DNA of 64,000 bases from assembly GCA_036639955.1 (NCBI GenBank), contig JAVWHP010000008.1:7430-71429 (forward strand), read 5' to 3'. The notes beneath the pieces are model-generated. The model saw only the letters and a program-made list of their open reading frames with translations, made no database searches and had not been told where the DNA came from. The translations under genes were made by a program, and so were the position numbers. This DNA comes from JAVWHP01 sp036639955 (lineage in GTDB: Bacteria > Bacillota_I > Bacilli_A > Erysipelotrichales > Erysipelotrichaceae). Of this stretch, positions 27,431-36,431 are shown in pieces (position 1 is the first letter of the stretch; every line of letters starts with the position of its first letter).

Positions 27431-28873
27431 ATGCAAATCTATTCTTATGTATTTATATTACTATTCTTTCCTTTAAGTGTATTATGTTATTTTATAGCAT
27501 GTAAATTTAATCAACGCTTTGCAGCTATAACCTTATTACTATTTAACTTGTTCTTTTATGGTTATATAAATAAGAAGTTTATATTATTTATATTATTAAG
27601 TATTTTAATAAATTATATTATAGCCAATATACTTATTAAACTTAATAATAGACGTAAACTATTATTAACTATAGGTTTAATATTTAATATAGGTTGTTTA
27701 TTCTATTGTAAGTATTCTAATTTTTTTGTATCTACTTTAAATGATATATTCACTTTAGATATAATGTTTAAGAATGTATTTGTACCTATGGGTATAAGCT
27801 TTTTTACTTTCCAATATATAGCTTTATTAATGGATATCTATCGGAAAAAGGTAGTAAATATAAATTTATTAGATTTTTCTGTTTTCACTACCTTTTTCCC
27901 AAAGATTGTACAAGGACCTATTATGTTATATCAAGATTTTGATGAACAATTTAATAATCCTGATAATCATAAAATAAACTTTGAAAATATGTCTGCCGGT
28001 TTATATTTACTTAGTATTGGCTTTACTAAAAAAATATTAATTGCTGATGTTTTAGCTAATCTTGTTAATGCTGGTTATACTCAATATGCTACTTTAAATA
28101 CTACTATGACTATTATTGTTGTAGTATTATATTCTTTCCAAATATACTTTGATTTCAGTGGTTATAGTGATATAGCTTTAGGATTAGGTAAGATGTTTAA
28201 TATTCATTATCCTCATAACTTTAATTCTCCTTATAAAGCTACTAGTATTGGTGATTTCTGGAATAGATGGCATATATCTTTAACTAATTTCTTTACTAGA
28301 TATTTATATATCCCATTAGGTGGGAATAGAAAAGGGAAAACACGTACTCTAATAAATATTATGATAGTATTTTTAATTAGTGGTTTATGGCATGGAGCTG
28401 CCATCACCTTTATTATATGGGGGCTAATCCATGGTATATTAAGTGTTATAGATAAACTTATAGATAACCCCTACCAAAGATTACCCCATATAATAAAGTG
28501 GGCTATAACCTTTATTTGTGTAACCCTAGCATGGATATACTTTAGATCCCCTAATCTAGAAGTAGCTAATACTATGATATCTAATATCTTTAGTTTTAAT
28601 AACTTTAATATAGATTATGAACTACTCAAATTATTATTACTACCAGAAATAACTTTTATAATAACCCAATACTCTTTAGAACCTTATACATTTAGATTCA
28701 TCCTTATCTTTATTCTTTCTATCTTCTTCGCAACTCTATTCACCAAAAACACTACGCAAATAGTAAGCGAATGGAAACCTAAACTATCAAGACTATTAAT
28801 ATGTTCCTTTTTATTATGTTGGTGTATATTAGAATTCGGTAAATCAGCCGTATTCCTATATGAAAGATTCTAG
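27431..28873 (+). CDS. MBOAT-family O-acyltransferase (AlgI/PatA/DltB-like)
   Basis: This polytopic membrane protein has about 10-12 helices and the MBOAT signatures FFPKIVQGPI (about 156), DFSGYSDIALGLG (about 239), DFWNRWHISLTNFF (about 275-288) and SGLWHGAAITFIIWG, holding the active-site His at about 321. Such proteins move acyl groups, usually acetyl, across the membrane onto surface polymers with a secreted SGNH partner. The next gene encodes exactly such a partner, 8 bases downstream. No dltA or dltC is nearby, so polysaccharide or peptidoglycan acetylation is more likely than D-alanylation. Confidence 0.87.
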   Translation: MQIYSYVFILLFFPLSVLCYFIACKFNQRFAAITLLLFNLFFYGYINKKFILFILLSILINYIIANILIKLNNRRKLLLTIGLIFNIGCLFYCKYSNFFVSTLNDIFTLDIMFKNVFVPMGISFFTFQYIALLMDIYRKKVVNINLLDFSVFTTFFPKIVQGPIMLYQDFDEQFNNPDNHKINFENMSAGLYLLSIGFTKKILIADVLANLVNAGYTQYATLNTTMTIIVVVLYSFQIYFDFSGYSDIALGLGKMFNIHYPHNFNSPYKATSIGDFWNRWHISLTNFFTRYLYIPLGGNRKGKTRTLINIMIVFLISGLWHGAAITFIIWGLIHGILSVIDKLIDNPYQRLPHIIKWAITFICVTLAWIYFRSPNLEVANTMISNIFSFNNFNIDYELLKLLLLPEITFIITQYSLEPYTFRFILIFILSIFFATLFTKNTTQIVSEWKPKLSRLLICSFLLCWCILEFGKSAVFLYERF

Positions 28874-28881
28874 GTGATAAT

Positions 28882-29946
28882 ATGAAAATAACAAATAAAC
28901 TATACTTTATTATAGGGCTATTAACAACAATACTATTATTAACAATATGTGCTATATTTGTATATGTAAGTGATCCTAAACTACAATACCATCCTATAGA
29001 TACTATGTTAAATCATACAATGAAAAAAGATATGTACTATTACTTTAATGCAGGAATAGCAAAGAATGAAGAATACGATACAATTATAACAGGATCAAGT
29101 ATGACAAGACCAATGCATCCAAGCTATATAGATGATAAACTAAATGTTAAATCAGTCAAACTATCAATGGCAGGAGCTTATGGAAAAGACATTAAAAATA
29201 TAACAGAACTAGCTCTAAAGAATCAACCAATTAAAAAAGCAATCATATCATTAGACTACTTTGGCTATACAGTAGATAAAGATGAAGTACATACAGGATA
29301 TCCTGCCTATTTATATAACAATAGTATATTAGATGATTCAGAATATCTATTAAGTATGGAATTTATATTAAATGGACACCAAACAATATTAGATACTAAA
29401 AAAGGAATTAAAACTACTACTTTAGATGACTATCAAAACTATGCATTAGAAGACAAATTCAATGCAGAACAAGTAATTAAAATAGCTAATAGTGAAGAAG
29501 TAAAAACAAAACAAAAAGAAAAAGAAATAGATCAATTCATAAATAAAACATTTTATGATAATGTTCAACAAAATCTAATAGAACTAGTAGAAAACAATCC
29601 TAATGTAAAATTCGAATTCTTTATACCACCAGTAAGTATGGCATCTCATTATAAAGAAATAAATCAAGGAAATGAAAAAGGAAACTTTGCTATGATAGAA
29701 TACATAGTAAGCAAACTAATACAATACCCAAACGTTAATATACACTTTATACAAGAAGATAAAACTATAATAACCAATTATAATAATTATACAGATACTA
29801 TACATTATAATATGGAAGTAGCTAATACTATAATAGATTATATAAGTAATAATAAATATAAATTAAGTAAAGAAGATTATAAACAAAGAATAAAAGAATT
29901 TGAAGAATATGCATTAACTTATGATTATAATAAGGATTATAATTAG
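28882..29946 (+). CDS. Membrane-anchored SGNH-like acyltransferase partner (AlgX/DltD type)
   Basis: An N-terminal membrane anchor (about 7-30) precedes an extracellular domain with TGSSMTRPM at about 70-78, where the nucleophile Ser would be, and YTDTIHYNMEVA near 304-315, giving the Asp-His of the catalytic dyad. This arrangement is seen in AlgX, AlgJ, DltD and PatB proteins that finish acyl transfer outside the cell. It pairs with the MBOAT gene. It ends 1 base before the lysS promoter, so it is the last gene of the hslO-dusB-MBOAT run. The substrate is unknown. Confidence 0.75.
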   Translation: MKITNKLYFIIGLLTTILLLTICAIFVYVSDPKLQYHPIDTMLNHTMKKDMYYYFNAGIAKNEEYDTIITGSSMTRPMHPSYIDDKLNVKSVKLSMAGAYGKDIKNITELALKNQPIKKAIISLDYFGYTVDKDEVHTGYPAYLYNNSILDDSEYLLSMEFILNGHQTILDTKKGIKTTTLDDYQNYALEDKFNAEQVIKIANSEEVKTKQKEKEIDQFINKTFYDNVQQNLIELVENNPNVKFEFFIPPVSMASHYKEINQGNEKGNFAMIEYIVSKLIQYPNVNIHFIQEDKTIITNYNNYTDTIHYNMEVANTIIDYISNNKYKLSKEDYKQRIKEFEEYALTYDYNKDYN

Positions 29947-29947
29947 A

Positions 29948-29976
29948 TTGACAAAGATGCTTATAATCAGTATAAT
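29948..29976 (+). promoter_or_regulatory. Consensus sigma-A promoter of the lysS leader
   Basis: TTGACA (29948-29953) and TATAAT (29971-29976) are both perfect consensus hexamers, separated by exactly 17 bases. It starts 1 base after the stop codon of the SGNH gene and drives the T-box leader. Confidence 0.9.
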
Positions 29977-29982
29977 TAGCAA

Positions 29983-30205
29983 TGTTAATAGCGTAGAAGA
30001 GAGAAGTAATATATTTATAATGTTAAGAGAACCAAGTAGCTGAGAATTGGTCATTATAAATATATGAAAATAAAGACTCTGAGCAATCCTAATATTAGGC
30101 GAATAATTCACGTTAAGAATAACTATAAGATTAATCTAATAGATTAATGAATTAGGGTGGTACCACGATGAAGCTCTCGTCCCTATAATGAGGAGAGCTT
30201 TTTAT
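29983..30205 (+). promoter_or_regulatory. T-box riboswitch controlling lysS
   Basis: The leader contains the T-box AGGGTGGTACCACG (30154-30167), whose TGGT would pair with an uncharged tRNA ending in ACCA. A terminator hairpin follows at once (AAGCTCTC 30171-30178 with GAGAGCTT 30193-30200, then T's). Stem I is visible as 30009-30022 paired with 30052-30065, capped by ACCAA/TTGGT (30031-30035, 30047-30051). The purine-rich specifier side at 30066-30076 contains AAA and AAG lysine codons. Uncharged tRNA-Lys should stabilise the antiterminator and allow lysS transcription. The exact specifier codon cannot be fixed by eye. Confidence 0.85.
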
Positions 30206-30232
30206 ATTGTAAAATATAACATGGAGGATATT

Positions 30233-31714
30233 ATGGAAAAACTAACAGAACAAGAAACAGTAAGAAGAGCTAAGTGTGAAGAACTAAGAGAAATGGGGAT
30301 AGAACCATTTGGACAAGCTTATAAAAGAACACATAAATCAGGAGAAATAACTAAGTTATATGAAGAAGCTACTAAAGAAGAATTACATGATTTAAATATT
30401 GTAGTTAAAGTAGCTGGAAGAATAATGACTAAAAGAAGACAAGGTAAAGCAGGATTTATGCATATACAAGATTTAGATGGACAAATCCAAATATATGTAA
30501 GAAAAGATGTTATAGGTGAAGAACAATATGAAATATTTAAAAGAAGTGATTTAGGAGATATAGTAGGTATAGAAGGAACAGTAATGAAAACTGATCATGG
30601 TCAATTATCTATTAAAGCAAGTGTTTATACACATCTTACTAAAGCTTTAAGACCTTTACCAGAAAAGTTTCATGGATTAACAGATATTGAAGAAAGATAT
30701 AGAAGAAGATATGTAGATTTAATAGTTAATGAAAGAAGTAAAGAATTAGCAATGCTTAGACCTAGAATTATAAGAGCTATACAAAACTATTTAGATGGTG
30801 AAGGTCTAATGGAAGTAGAAACACCAGTATTACAACCTATATTGGGAGGAGCGTCTGCTAGACCTTTTATTACACATCATAATACTTTAGATATGCCTTT
30901 CTATTTAAGAATAGCTACTGAATTACCATTAAAAAGATTAATAGTTGGTGGTTTAGAAGGAGTATATGAAATAGGAAGATTATTTAGAAATGAAGGTATG
31001 GATACTAAACATAATCCTGAATTTACTACAGTAGAAGCTTATGTAGCTTATAGTGATTTAAATGGTATGATGGATCTAATGGAAGGTTTAATGGAAAGTG
31101 TAGCTATGAAAGTATGTAATACTACTGAATTACCTTGGAAAGATACTACAATATCTTTAAAAGCACCATTTAAACGTATACATATGGTAGATATTATTAA
31201 AGAGAATACAGGAGTAGATTTCTGGAAAGAAATGTCTTATGAAGAAGCTGTAGCTATAGCTGCACAACATCATATAGAAGTTGCTAAACATCATAATAGT
31301 GTAGGACATATTATTAACTTATTCTTTGAAGCTTTCTGTGAAGATAAGATAGTACAACCTACTTATGTATATGGACATCCTATTGAAATATCTCCTTTAG
31401 CTAAAAAGAATATAGAGGATCCTAGATTTGCTGATCGTTATGAATTATTTATTTCTGGTAGTGAGTATGCTAATGCTTTCTCTGAATTAAATGATCCTAT
31501 TGATCAAAAGAACCGTTTCCTTGATCAGTTAGCTCAAAGAGAACTAGGTGATGATGAAGCTAATGAAATGGATACTGACTATGTAGAGGCTCTAGAATAT
31601 GGTTGTCCTCCAACTGGTGGTGTAGGTCTTGGTGTTGATAGATTTGTAATGCTTCTTACTAATAGCGAGTCTATTAGAGATGTATTACTGTTCCCTCATA
31701 TGAAGAATAAGTAA
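30233..31714 (+). CDS. lysS: Lysyl-tRNA synthetase, class II
   Basis: It charges tRNA-Lys with lysine. The N-terminal OB domain has VKVAGRIMTKRRQGKAGFMH and IQDLDGQIQIYV. Class II motif 2 is FRNEGMDTKHNPEFTTVEAY, and motif 3 is GCPPTGGVGLGVDRFVMLLT. Length from the chosen start is 493, normal for the family. I chose ATG at 30233 with GGAGG 5 bases upstream. An ATG at 30188 lies inside the T-box terminator, and the one at 30221 overlaps the ribosome site; both are unlikely starts. Confidence 0.95.
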   Translation: MEKLTEQETVRRAKCEELREMGIEPFGQAYKRTHKSGEITKLYEEATKEELHDLNIVVKVAGRIMTKRRQGKAGFMHIQDLDGQIQIYVRKDVIGEEQYEIFKRSDLGDIVGIEGTVMKTDHGQLSIKASVYTHLTKALRPLPEKFHGLTDIEERYRRRYVDLIVNERSKELAMLRPRIIRAIQNYLDGEGLMEVETPVLQPILGGASARPFITHHNTLDMPFYLRIATELPLKRLIVGGLEGVYEIGRLFRNEGMDTKHNPEFTTVEAYVAYSDLNGMMDLMEGLMESVAMKVCNTTELPWKDTTISLKAPFKRIHMVDIIKENTGVDFWKEMSYEEAVAIAAQHHIEVAKHHNSVGHIINLFFEAFCEDKIVQPTYVYGHPIEISPLAKKNIEDPRFADRYELFISGSEYANAFSELNDPIDQKNRFLDQLAQRELGDDEANEMDTDYVEALEYGCPPTGGVGLGVDRFVMLLTNSESIRDVLLFPHMKNK

Positions 31715-31840
31715 AGAAATGTATCAAATTGGTTTAGATAAGGATATGCTGCTATATCAATTAGATATTCAACAGTGTTTAAACCTCATTAACTACCAAA
31801 TTAGTATAATAGAAAGTTTATATAGAACTTAATTAATTGG

Positions 31841-31873
31841 AAAAGACATCGTTTTTAATACGATGTCTTTTTA
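31841..31873 (+). terminator. Rho-independent terminator downstream of lysS
   Basis: AAAAGACATCGT (31841-31852) pairs with ACGATGTCTTTT around a 7-base loop, followed by T residues. It lies about 125 bases after lysS. No gene is seen between them. Confidence 0.85.
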
Positions 31874-32212
31874 GTTGATTAATATACTATTATTTGTAAT
31901 AGAAGTATAAAACGCTAATTTATAATAAGAGTATATTTATTTAATATTAGGTGTCTAGTAGAAAACTGATAAAAGAATTTATTAGGGTTATCGAATATTG
32001 TATACATTCCATTAAGTATATCTATATGAAATAATTATTTATATATTGCTACAATATTTATTGATTTATTTCAACTTTCTAAATTCCACAATAATTCTAT
32101 AATTGAAAGGCAGTGGTTGGTTGATGATAATTGATGAAAGGTATGTTATAATGAAAATCAAGAAAGACATATTGTTTAAAAAATGTTTAATAGAAAAGGA
32201 GGACAAAAATTA
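31874..32212 (+). promoter_or_regulatory. Intergenic region with extended -10 promoter for the HipA-like gene
   Basis: The stretch is AT-rich and non-coding. TGTTATAAT at 32144-32152 is a perfect extended -10, and AAAGGAGG at 32196-32203 is the ribosome site for the downstream gene. No repeat, RNA or remnant is recognised in the rest. Confidence 0.55.
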
Positions 32213-33409
32213 ATGAAATATAGATTAATGAATAAGGATATAGAAATATTGGATTTTTCATATGATGAAGAAACACATAACATCGAAAAAATAATTAACT
32301 TGATTCATCCTGAGTATGCACCTTTGGGTATCATTGATGATAAGACTGGAATTTCAAGAAAGTCTTTTAATAATTGGTGGAGAGACAGAGCTATTCCAGC
32401 ATCACGAAGCAAATTAAAAGAGGTGCTTGAACAGTTGGATATAACTAGTTCTATTGAATTATTGGAACGATGTTTCGGTCTTAGTTTAAGTGATCAATAT
32501 TGGATAAAGGAAGAAGATTCCCTTGTTTCGTGGTCTGATTTTAACTTCTTTACCAATGATTTTAGCGAAGATATGGGTAAACTTTTAATGGGCCAAAGAA
32601 ATTGTACAGATAGTCTTAATATATTTAGTCCTGATAATTCAAGTGATGGGAATCTTAGAAAGAAATGGAAGATAATTAATGGAAAAAGATGTCTGATCAA
32701 AAGTGGAAATACATTGAATAATCAAGAGCCATTTAATGAAGTCATTGCAACAAAATTGTATGAAAAAATTTTGCATGAGGATGAATTTGTGCCATATTAT
32801 TTGATTGAGGAAAATGGCATTACATATTGTTGTTGTGAAACGATGGTTGGTATAGATGAGGAATTAGTACCTGCATTTTATATTGATGCTTCAAAGAAGT
32901 TACACGGAAGTGATTCTTTATATGAACACTATATAGAAGTATGTAATGAACTAGGTATTCTAGAAGCAAAAATTAAAATTAACAAGATGCTGGTATGTGA
33001 TTATATACTTGGAAATTATGATCGCCATTATCGTAACTTTGGTGCAATAAGAAATGTTCTTGATTTGAAATGGAAAAGGATAGCACCAATATATGATAGT
33101 GGAAGTTCGCTATGGGCAACAACTCCTGTTCAATTGATTGGTACTGCATACAAGAGTAAGCCATTTAAATCAAATGCAGAGGAACAGTTGAATCTTGTTA
33201 ATGACCTATCTTGGCTGAATATAAATAATATACTAGACTTTGATAGAGTAGTGTATGATATTCTTGATAAAAATATTTTCATGGATGAAACGAGAAAATC
33301 AGCAATTTCTAATCAGGTTAAAATCAGAATACAAAAAGTTTTAGAAAGACAATTGTTTCTAAATAATGAGGAAATAATATCTAAAAAGCAAGATGTTCTA
33401 GAAAGATAG
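32213..33409 (+). CDS. HipA-like Ser/Thr kinase, without HipB partner
   Basis: The C-terminal half shows HipA-type kinase signatures: an ATP-site lysine in GKRCLIKSG (about 160), the catalytic loop DYILGNYDRHYRNFG (about 262-276) with the Asp-Arg-His-x-x-Asn pattern, and the metal-binding IAPIYDSGSSL (about 288). The first 95 residues include a helix-turn-helix-like stretch (KTGISRKSFNNWWRDRAIP) that could bind DNA. HipA toxins phosphorylate tRNA synthetases such as GltX, and related kinases have other targets. No hipB-type antitoxin lies beside it, though lysS is upstream. Start ATG 32213 is set by AAAGGAGG; ATG 32183 has no such site. Confidence 0.75.
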   Translation: MKYRLMNKDIEILDFSYDEETHNIEKIINLIHPEYAPLGIIDDKTGISRKSFNNWWRDRAIPASRSKLKEVLEQLDITSSIELLERCFGLSLSDQYWIKEEDSLVSWSDFNFFTNDFSEDMGKLLMGQRNCTDSLNIFSPDNSSDGNLRKKWKIINGKRCLIKSGNTLNNQEPFNEVIATKLYEKILHEDEFVPYYLIEENGITYCCCETMVGIDEELVPAFYIDASKKLHGSDSLYEHYIEVCNELGILEAKIKINKMLVCDYILGNYDRHYRNFGAIRNVLDLKWKRIAPIYDSGSSLWATTPVQLIGTAYKSKPFKSNAEEQLNLVNDLSWLNINNILDFDRVVYDILDKNIFMDETRKSAISNQVKIRIQKVLERQLFLNNEEIISKKQDVLER

Positions 33410-33461
33410 TCATGCCATTTCACAAGTATAAAAAATTTAGTTCTTATAGATAATACAAATT

Positions 33462-33505
33462 AAAAAGCCAACACCAAACTTCAAAAGTTATCGTGTTGGC
33501 TTTAT
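33462..33505. terminator. Bidirectional terminator between convergent genes
   Basis: AAAGCCAACAC (33464-33474) pairs with GTGTTGGCTTT (33493-33503), with T-rich ends on both strands. It serves the HipA-like gene (+) and the XRE gene (-), which converge here. Confidence 0.85.
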
Positions 33506-33534
33506 ACGTGTATTCTATACGTGTTTTGTAATTG

Positions 33535-34002
33535 TTACTTTTTCTTAATTTCGTAGTTCCTAGTAAAGAACCATAAATAAGAAATGACTAATGAAATAAC
33601 AATAACATCTCCCATTCTCGTAGAAGTATTGTCAGGATAAAAGTAATTAATAATTAAGTGAGCAATTATAGCTACTATAGTTATAGATACAATTACTATA
33701 TTAAAAATTCTCTTATCTGCTTTAAACTTTGCTTCTTTTCTCTGCTGTTCTAAAAGATTAATTTCGGCATTTTCTTTATAGTTTTCCATATTTAATTTTT
33801 CACCAGTTAACAACTCATTTACAGTGATATCTAATATTTCACAGACTTCCAACATAATTGAAGGATCTGGAATAGACCTACCTGTTTCCCACTTAGATAT
33901 AGCTCTATCAGTTATATTAAGTTTCTCAGCTAGTTGAATTTGTGTAAGCTTCTTTTCTTTTCTACAAGTTGCTATAAATTTACCTGTTTTTTCTTGATTC
34001 AT
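33535..34002 (-). CDS. XRE-family regulator with two membrane helices
   Basis: An N-terminal Cro/CI domain (FIATCRKEKKLTQIQLAEKL, then DRAISKWETGRSIPDPSIML) is followed by a linker helix rich in Gln/Glu/Lys and two hydrophobic segments at about 103-120 and 128-148. Such membrane-tethered XRE proteins are common in Bacillota, often near transporters, but their ligands are mostly unknown. GGAAGGAG precedes the ATG. It is divergent from the SDR gene and could control it. Confidence 0.8.
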   Translation of the reverse strand: MNQEKTGKFIATCRKEKKLTQIQLAEKLNITDRAISKWETGRSIPDPSIMLEVCEILDITVNELLTGEKLNMENYKENAEINLLEQQRKEAKFKADKRIFNIVIVSITIVAIIAHLIINYFYPDNTSTRMGDVIVISLVISYLWFFTRNYEIKKK

Positions 34003-34221
34003 TTAGGTGATCTCCTTCCTAATAAAACTATACTATATATTTATTGTGATTAACACGAACTAACAGTTGAGTTACCTATATTTACTTTTACAACGTTATT
34101 ATAACATGAATTATTATAATTTATTAATTACTTATGAGGTATGAAGTTTATATTAATAAGAGAATTCTTTTTATATTATAATTATAACAATAAAAGTTAA
34201 TTAACTAGACGTTTTAATCTA

Positions 34222-34250
34222 TTGTAAGCGCTACAATTTAGTACTATAAT
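34222..34250 (+). promoter_or_regulatory. Promoter of the SDR gene with cre-like palindrome
   Basis: TTGTAA (34222-34227) and TATAAT (34245-34250) are separated by 17 bases. The -35 lies inside TTGTAAGCGCTACAA (34222-34236), a near-perfect palindrome resembling a catabolite-responsive element but one base short in its right arm. Repression by CcpA, or control by the divergent XRE protein, is possible. Confidence 0.55.
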
Positions 34251-34288
34251 AATAGTATTAAAGCGAAAGCTAGAAAGGATTTATATGT

Positions 34289-35050
34289 ATGAAATTAGAA
34301 GGTAAAATTGCAGTAGTAACTGGTGCTAGTTCAGGAATGGGAAGAGAGATTGCTAAACTTTTTGCTAGTGAAGGTGCTACTGTTATAGCAGTAGCTAGAA
34401 GAAAAGAAAGATTAGATGAGATAGTAGAACAGACTAAAGGGCTTAAAGGAACTGTTGTGGCTTTCCCTGGTGATGTATCTAGTAAAGAGATTAATGAAGC
34501 CATGATTGATTTTGCTGTTAAGAATTATGGTAAAATTGATGTTCTAGTAAATAATGCTGGAATTATGGATGAGATGACACCAGTTCATGAGTTAACTGAT
34601 GAACTTTGGGATAAAGTACAGAAGGTTAATGTATATGGACCTATGTGTGCTTGTCGTAAAGCAGTAAATGTTATGATGGAACAATCTAATGGTGGTGTCA
34701 TTGTAAATGTTGCCTCTGTTGGAGGACTTCACGGTGCTCGTGCTGGTCTTGCTTATACTGCTAGTAAACATGCTTTAGTAGGTATTAGTGAGAATATAGG
34801 ATTTATGTATGCTAATAGTAAAATACGTTGTAATGTTCTTTGCCCAGGTGGTGTAGATACAGAAGTAGGAGTTAATATTTCAAATCCTAGTACATTTGGG
34901 ATTGGAAGAGTTATGACTGGTACTGCTTCTAACCCTCGTTCTGGTCAAGCTTCTGAAATAGCAACAGCTGCTTTATTCCTTGCTTGTGATGATTCTAGTC
35001 TAATTAATGGTACTACTTTGGTAGCAGATGCTGGTTGGACTGCTTATTAG
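34289..35050 (+). CDS. Short-chain dehydrogenase/reductase
   Basis: A classical SDR of 253 residues: cofactor loop VTGASSGMG (about 10-18), VLVNNAGIMD (about 84), the catalytic Ser in VNVASVGGL, the YTASK catalytic Tyr/Lys at about 155-159, and NVLCPGGVDTEVG. The end of beta-2 reads AVARRKERLDE, with Arg residues that suggest NADP(H) preference. The substrate is unknown. The gene is monocistronic, with its own promoter and terminator. Confidence 0.88.
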   Translation: MKLEGKIAVVTGASSGMGREIAKLFASEGATVIAVARRKERLDEIVEQTKGLKGTVVAFPGDVSSKEINEAMIDFAVKNYGKIDVLVNNAGIMDEMTPVHELTDELWDKVQKVNVYGPMCACRKAVNVMMEQSNGGVIVNVASVGGLHGARAGLAYTASKHALVGISENIGFMYANSKIRCNVLCPGGVDTEVGVNISNPSTFGIGRVMTGTASNPRSGQASEIATAALFLACDDSSLINGTTLVADAGWTAY

Positions 35051-35116
35051 TAGATATATGTTTACATAATGCTAGAATGATTGTATAATGGTCTAGTCGT
35101 GAGCCGACAAATTGTC

Positions 35117-35150
35117 GAAAAGGTAGAAGCAATGCTTCTGCCTTTTCATT
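35117..35150 (+). terminator. Terminator after the SDR gene
   Basis: A roughly 14-bp stem (35118-35131 with 35133-35146, AAAAGGTAGAAGCA with one G-T pair) ends in TTTT. A small upstream hairpin, CGACAAATTGTCG, lies next to it. The rest of the 320-base gap up to ddh is AT-rich, with AAAGAGG before the ddh start. Confidence 0.8.
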
Positions 35151-35370
35151 TGGTTTAAAGAAAAAATGCTGAATATCCTCCATAATAGGATGAAAAATCA
35201 ATTAGTGTTGTTAGTTTATTTAAACTAACAAAAATTATAGAAGTATCTTCATATGTTAGGCTATTTATCGGCTTTTCTTTAATTTTTTTGATTAAAACAC
35301 TAGTAATCGCTGCATAATTAACATATAATAAAAATGCAATTAGGATTAACATTGCAAGAAAGAGGTCTAT

Positions 35371-36351
35371 ATGGTTAATAAAATAAGAATTGGTATTGTA
35401 GGTTATGGAAACCTTGGTAAAGGTGTATGTAAAGCTGTAACACAAAATGAAGATATTGAATTAGTAGCCATCTTCACAAGAAGAGATCCAGCTACTTTAA
35501 ATAATCCTGATGGATTAATGGTGCACATAGATGAAATAAATACATATAAAGATAAAATTGATGTAATGATACTATGTGGAGGAAGTGCTACTGATTTAGC
35601 AGTTCAAGGACCAATGATCGCTGAAAACTTTAATACAGTAGATAGCTTTGATACACATGCTAAGATACCTAACTACTTCGCTAAGATGGATGAAGTAGCT
35701 AAGAAAAATAATCATTTAAGTATTATATCTGTAGGATGGGATCCAGGTCTATTCTCATTAAATAGATTACTAGGATCTGTAGTATTACCCGAAGGTAAAG
35801 ATTATACATTCTGGGGTAAAGGAGTATCTCAAGGACACTCAGATGCAATAAGAAGAATTAAAGGCGTAAAGAATGCCATCCAATATACTATTCCACTAGA
35901 TAGTGCATTAGCTAGTGTAAGATCTGGATCTAATCCAGAACTATCAACAAGAGAAAAACATTCTCGTTTATGTTATGTTGTAGCTGAAGATAATGCTGAT
36001 ACAGCAGCTATAGAAAAAGAAATAGTAAATATGCCAAATTACTTCTCAGATTATGATACTACAGTAAACTTTATAACTGAAGAAGAATTAAATAAGAATC
36101 ATAGTGGTATGCCTCATGGAGGATTTGTAATTAGAACTGGAGTTAGCGCAACAGGAACTAAACAAAAAATTGAATTCTCATTAGATTTAGGAAGTAACCC
36201 TGAATTCACAAGTAGTGTATTAGTATGCTATGCAAGAGCTATAGCTAAATTAGCAAAAGAAGGAAAAACAGGAGCATGTTCAGTTCTTGATATTCCATTT
36301 ACATACTTATCTAATAAAACACCTGAAGAATTAAGAAAATCATTATTATAA
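35371..36351 (+). CDS. ddh: meso-Diaminopimelate dehydrogenase
   Basis: It makes meso-DAP from tetrahydrodipicolinate in one NADPH-dependent step, giving lysine and the peptidoglycan cross-linking residue. The N-terminal dinucleotide fold IGIVGYGNLGKGVC is followed by VAIFTRRDP, and CGGSATD, SVGWDPGLFSLNR (about 129-141) and FWGKGVSQGHSDAIRRI (about 149-165) are hallmarks of this enzyme. Length 326 is normal. It implies DAP-type peptidoglycan. Confidence 0.95.
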   Translation: MVNKIRIGIVGYGNLGKGVCKAVTQNEDIELVAIFTRRDPATLNNPDGLMVHIDEINTYKDKIDVMILCGGSATDLAVQGPMIAENFNTVDSFDTHAKIPNYFAKMDEVAKKNNHLSIISVGWDPGLFSLNRLLGSVVLPEGKDYTFWGKGVSQGHSDAIRRIKGVKNAIQYTIPLDSALASVRSGSNPELSTREKHSRLCYVVAEDNADTAAIEKEIVNMPNYFSDYDTTVNFITEEELNKNHSGMPHGGFVIRTGVSATGTKQKIEFSLDLGSNPEFTSSVLVCYARAIAKLAKEGKTGACSVLDIPFTYLSNKTPEELRKSLL

Positions 36352-36357
36352 AATTAA

Positions 36358-36390
36358 TAAAGCATCTCTGTAGAGATGCTTTATTTAGTT
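36358..36390 (+). terminator. Terminator after ddh
   Basis: AAAGCATCTC pairs with GAGATGCTTT around TGTA, followed by ATTT. Confidence 0.85.
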
Positions 36391-36431
36391 ATAGGGATAT
36401 GGTAGAATAAAAGAAATGTGAGGTGTTTATA

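Noticed and set aside
35051..35370. Lysine riboswitch ahead of ddh
   Set aside because: The gap holds a simple terminator and a small hairpin, but none of the conserved lysine-box elements, and the length is too short.
35155..35445. Minus-strand open frame with a hydrophobic segment over the ddh start
   Set aside because: It overlaps the well-supported ddh start, has no ribosome site on its strand, and long chance frames are common in AT-rich DNA.
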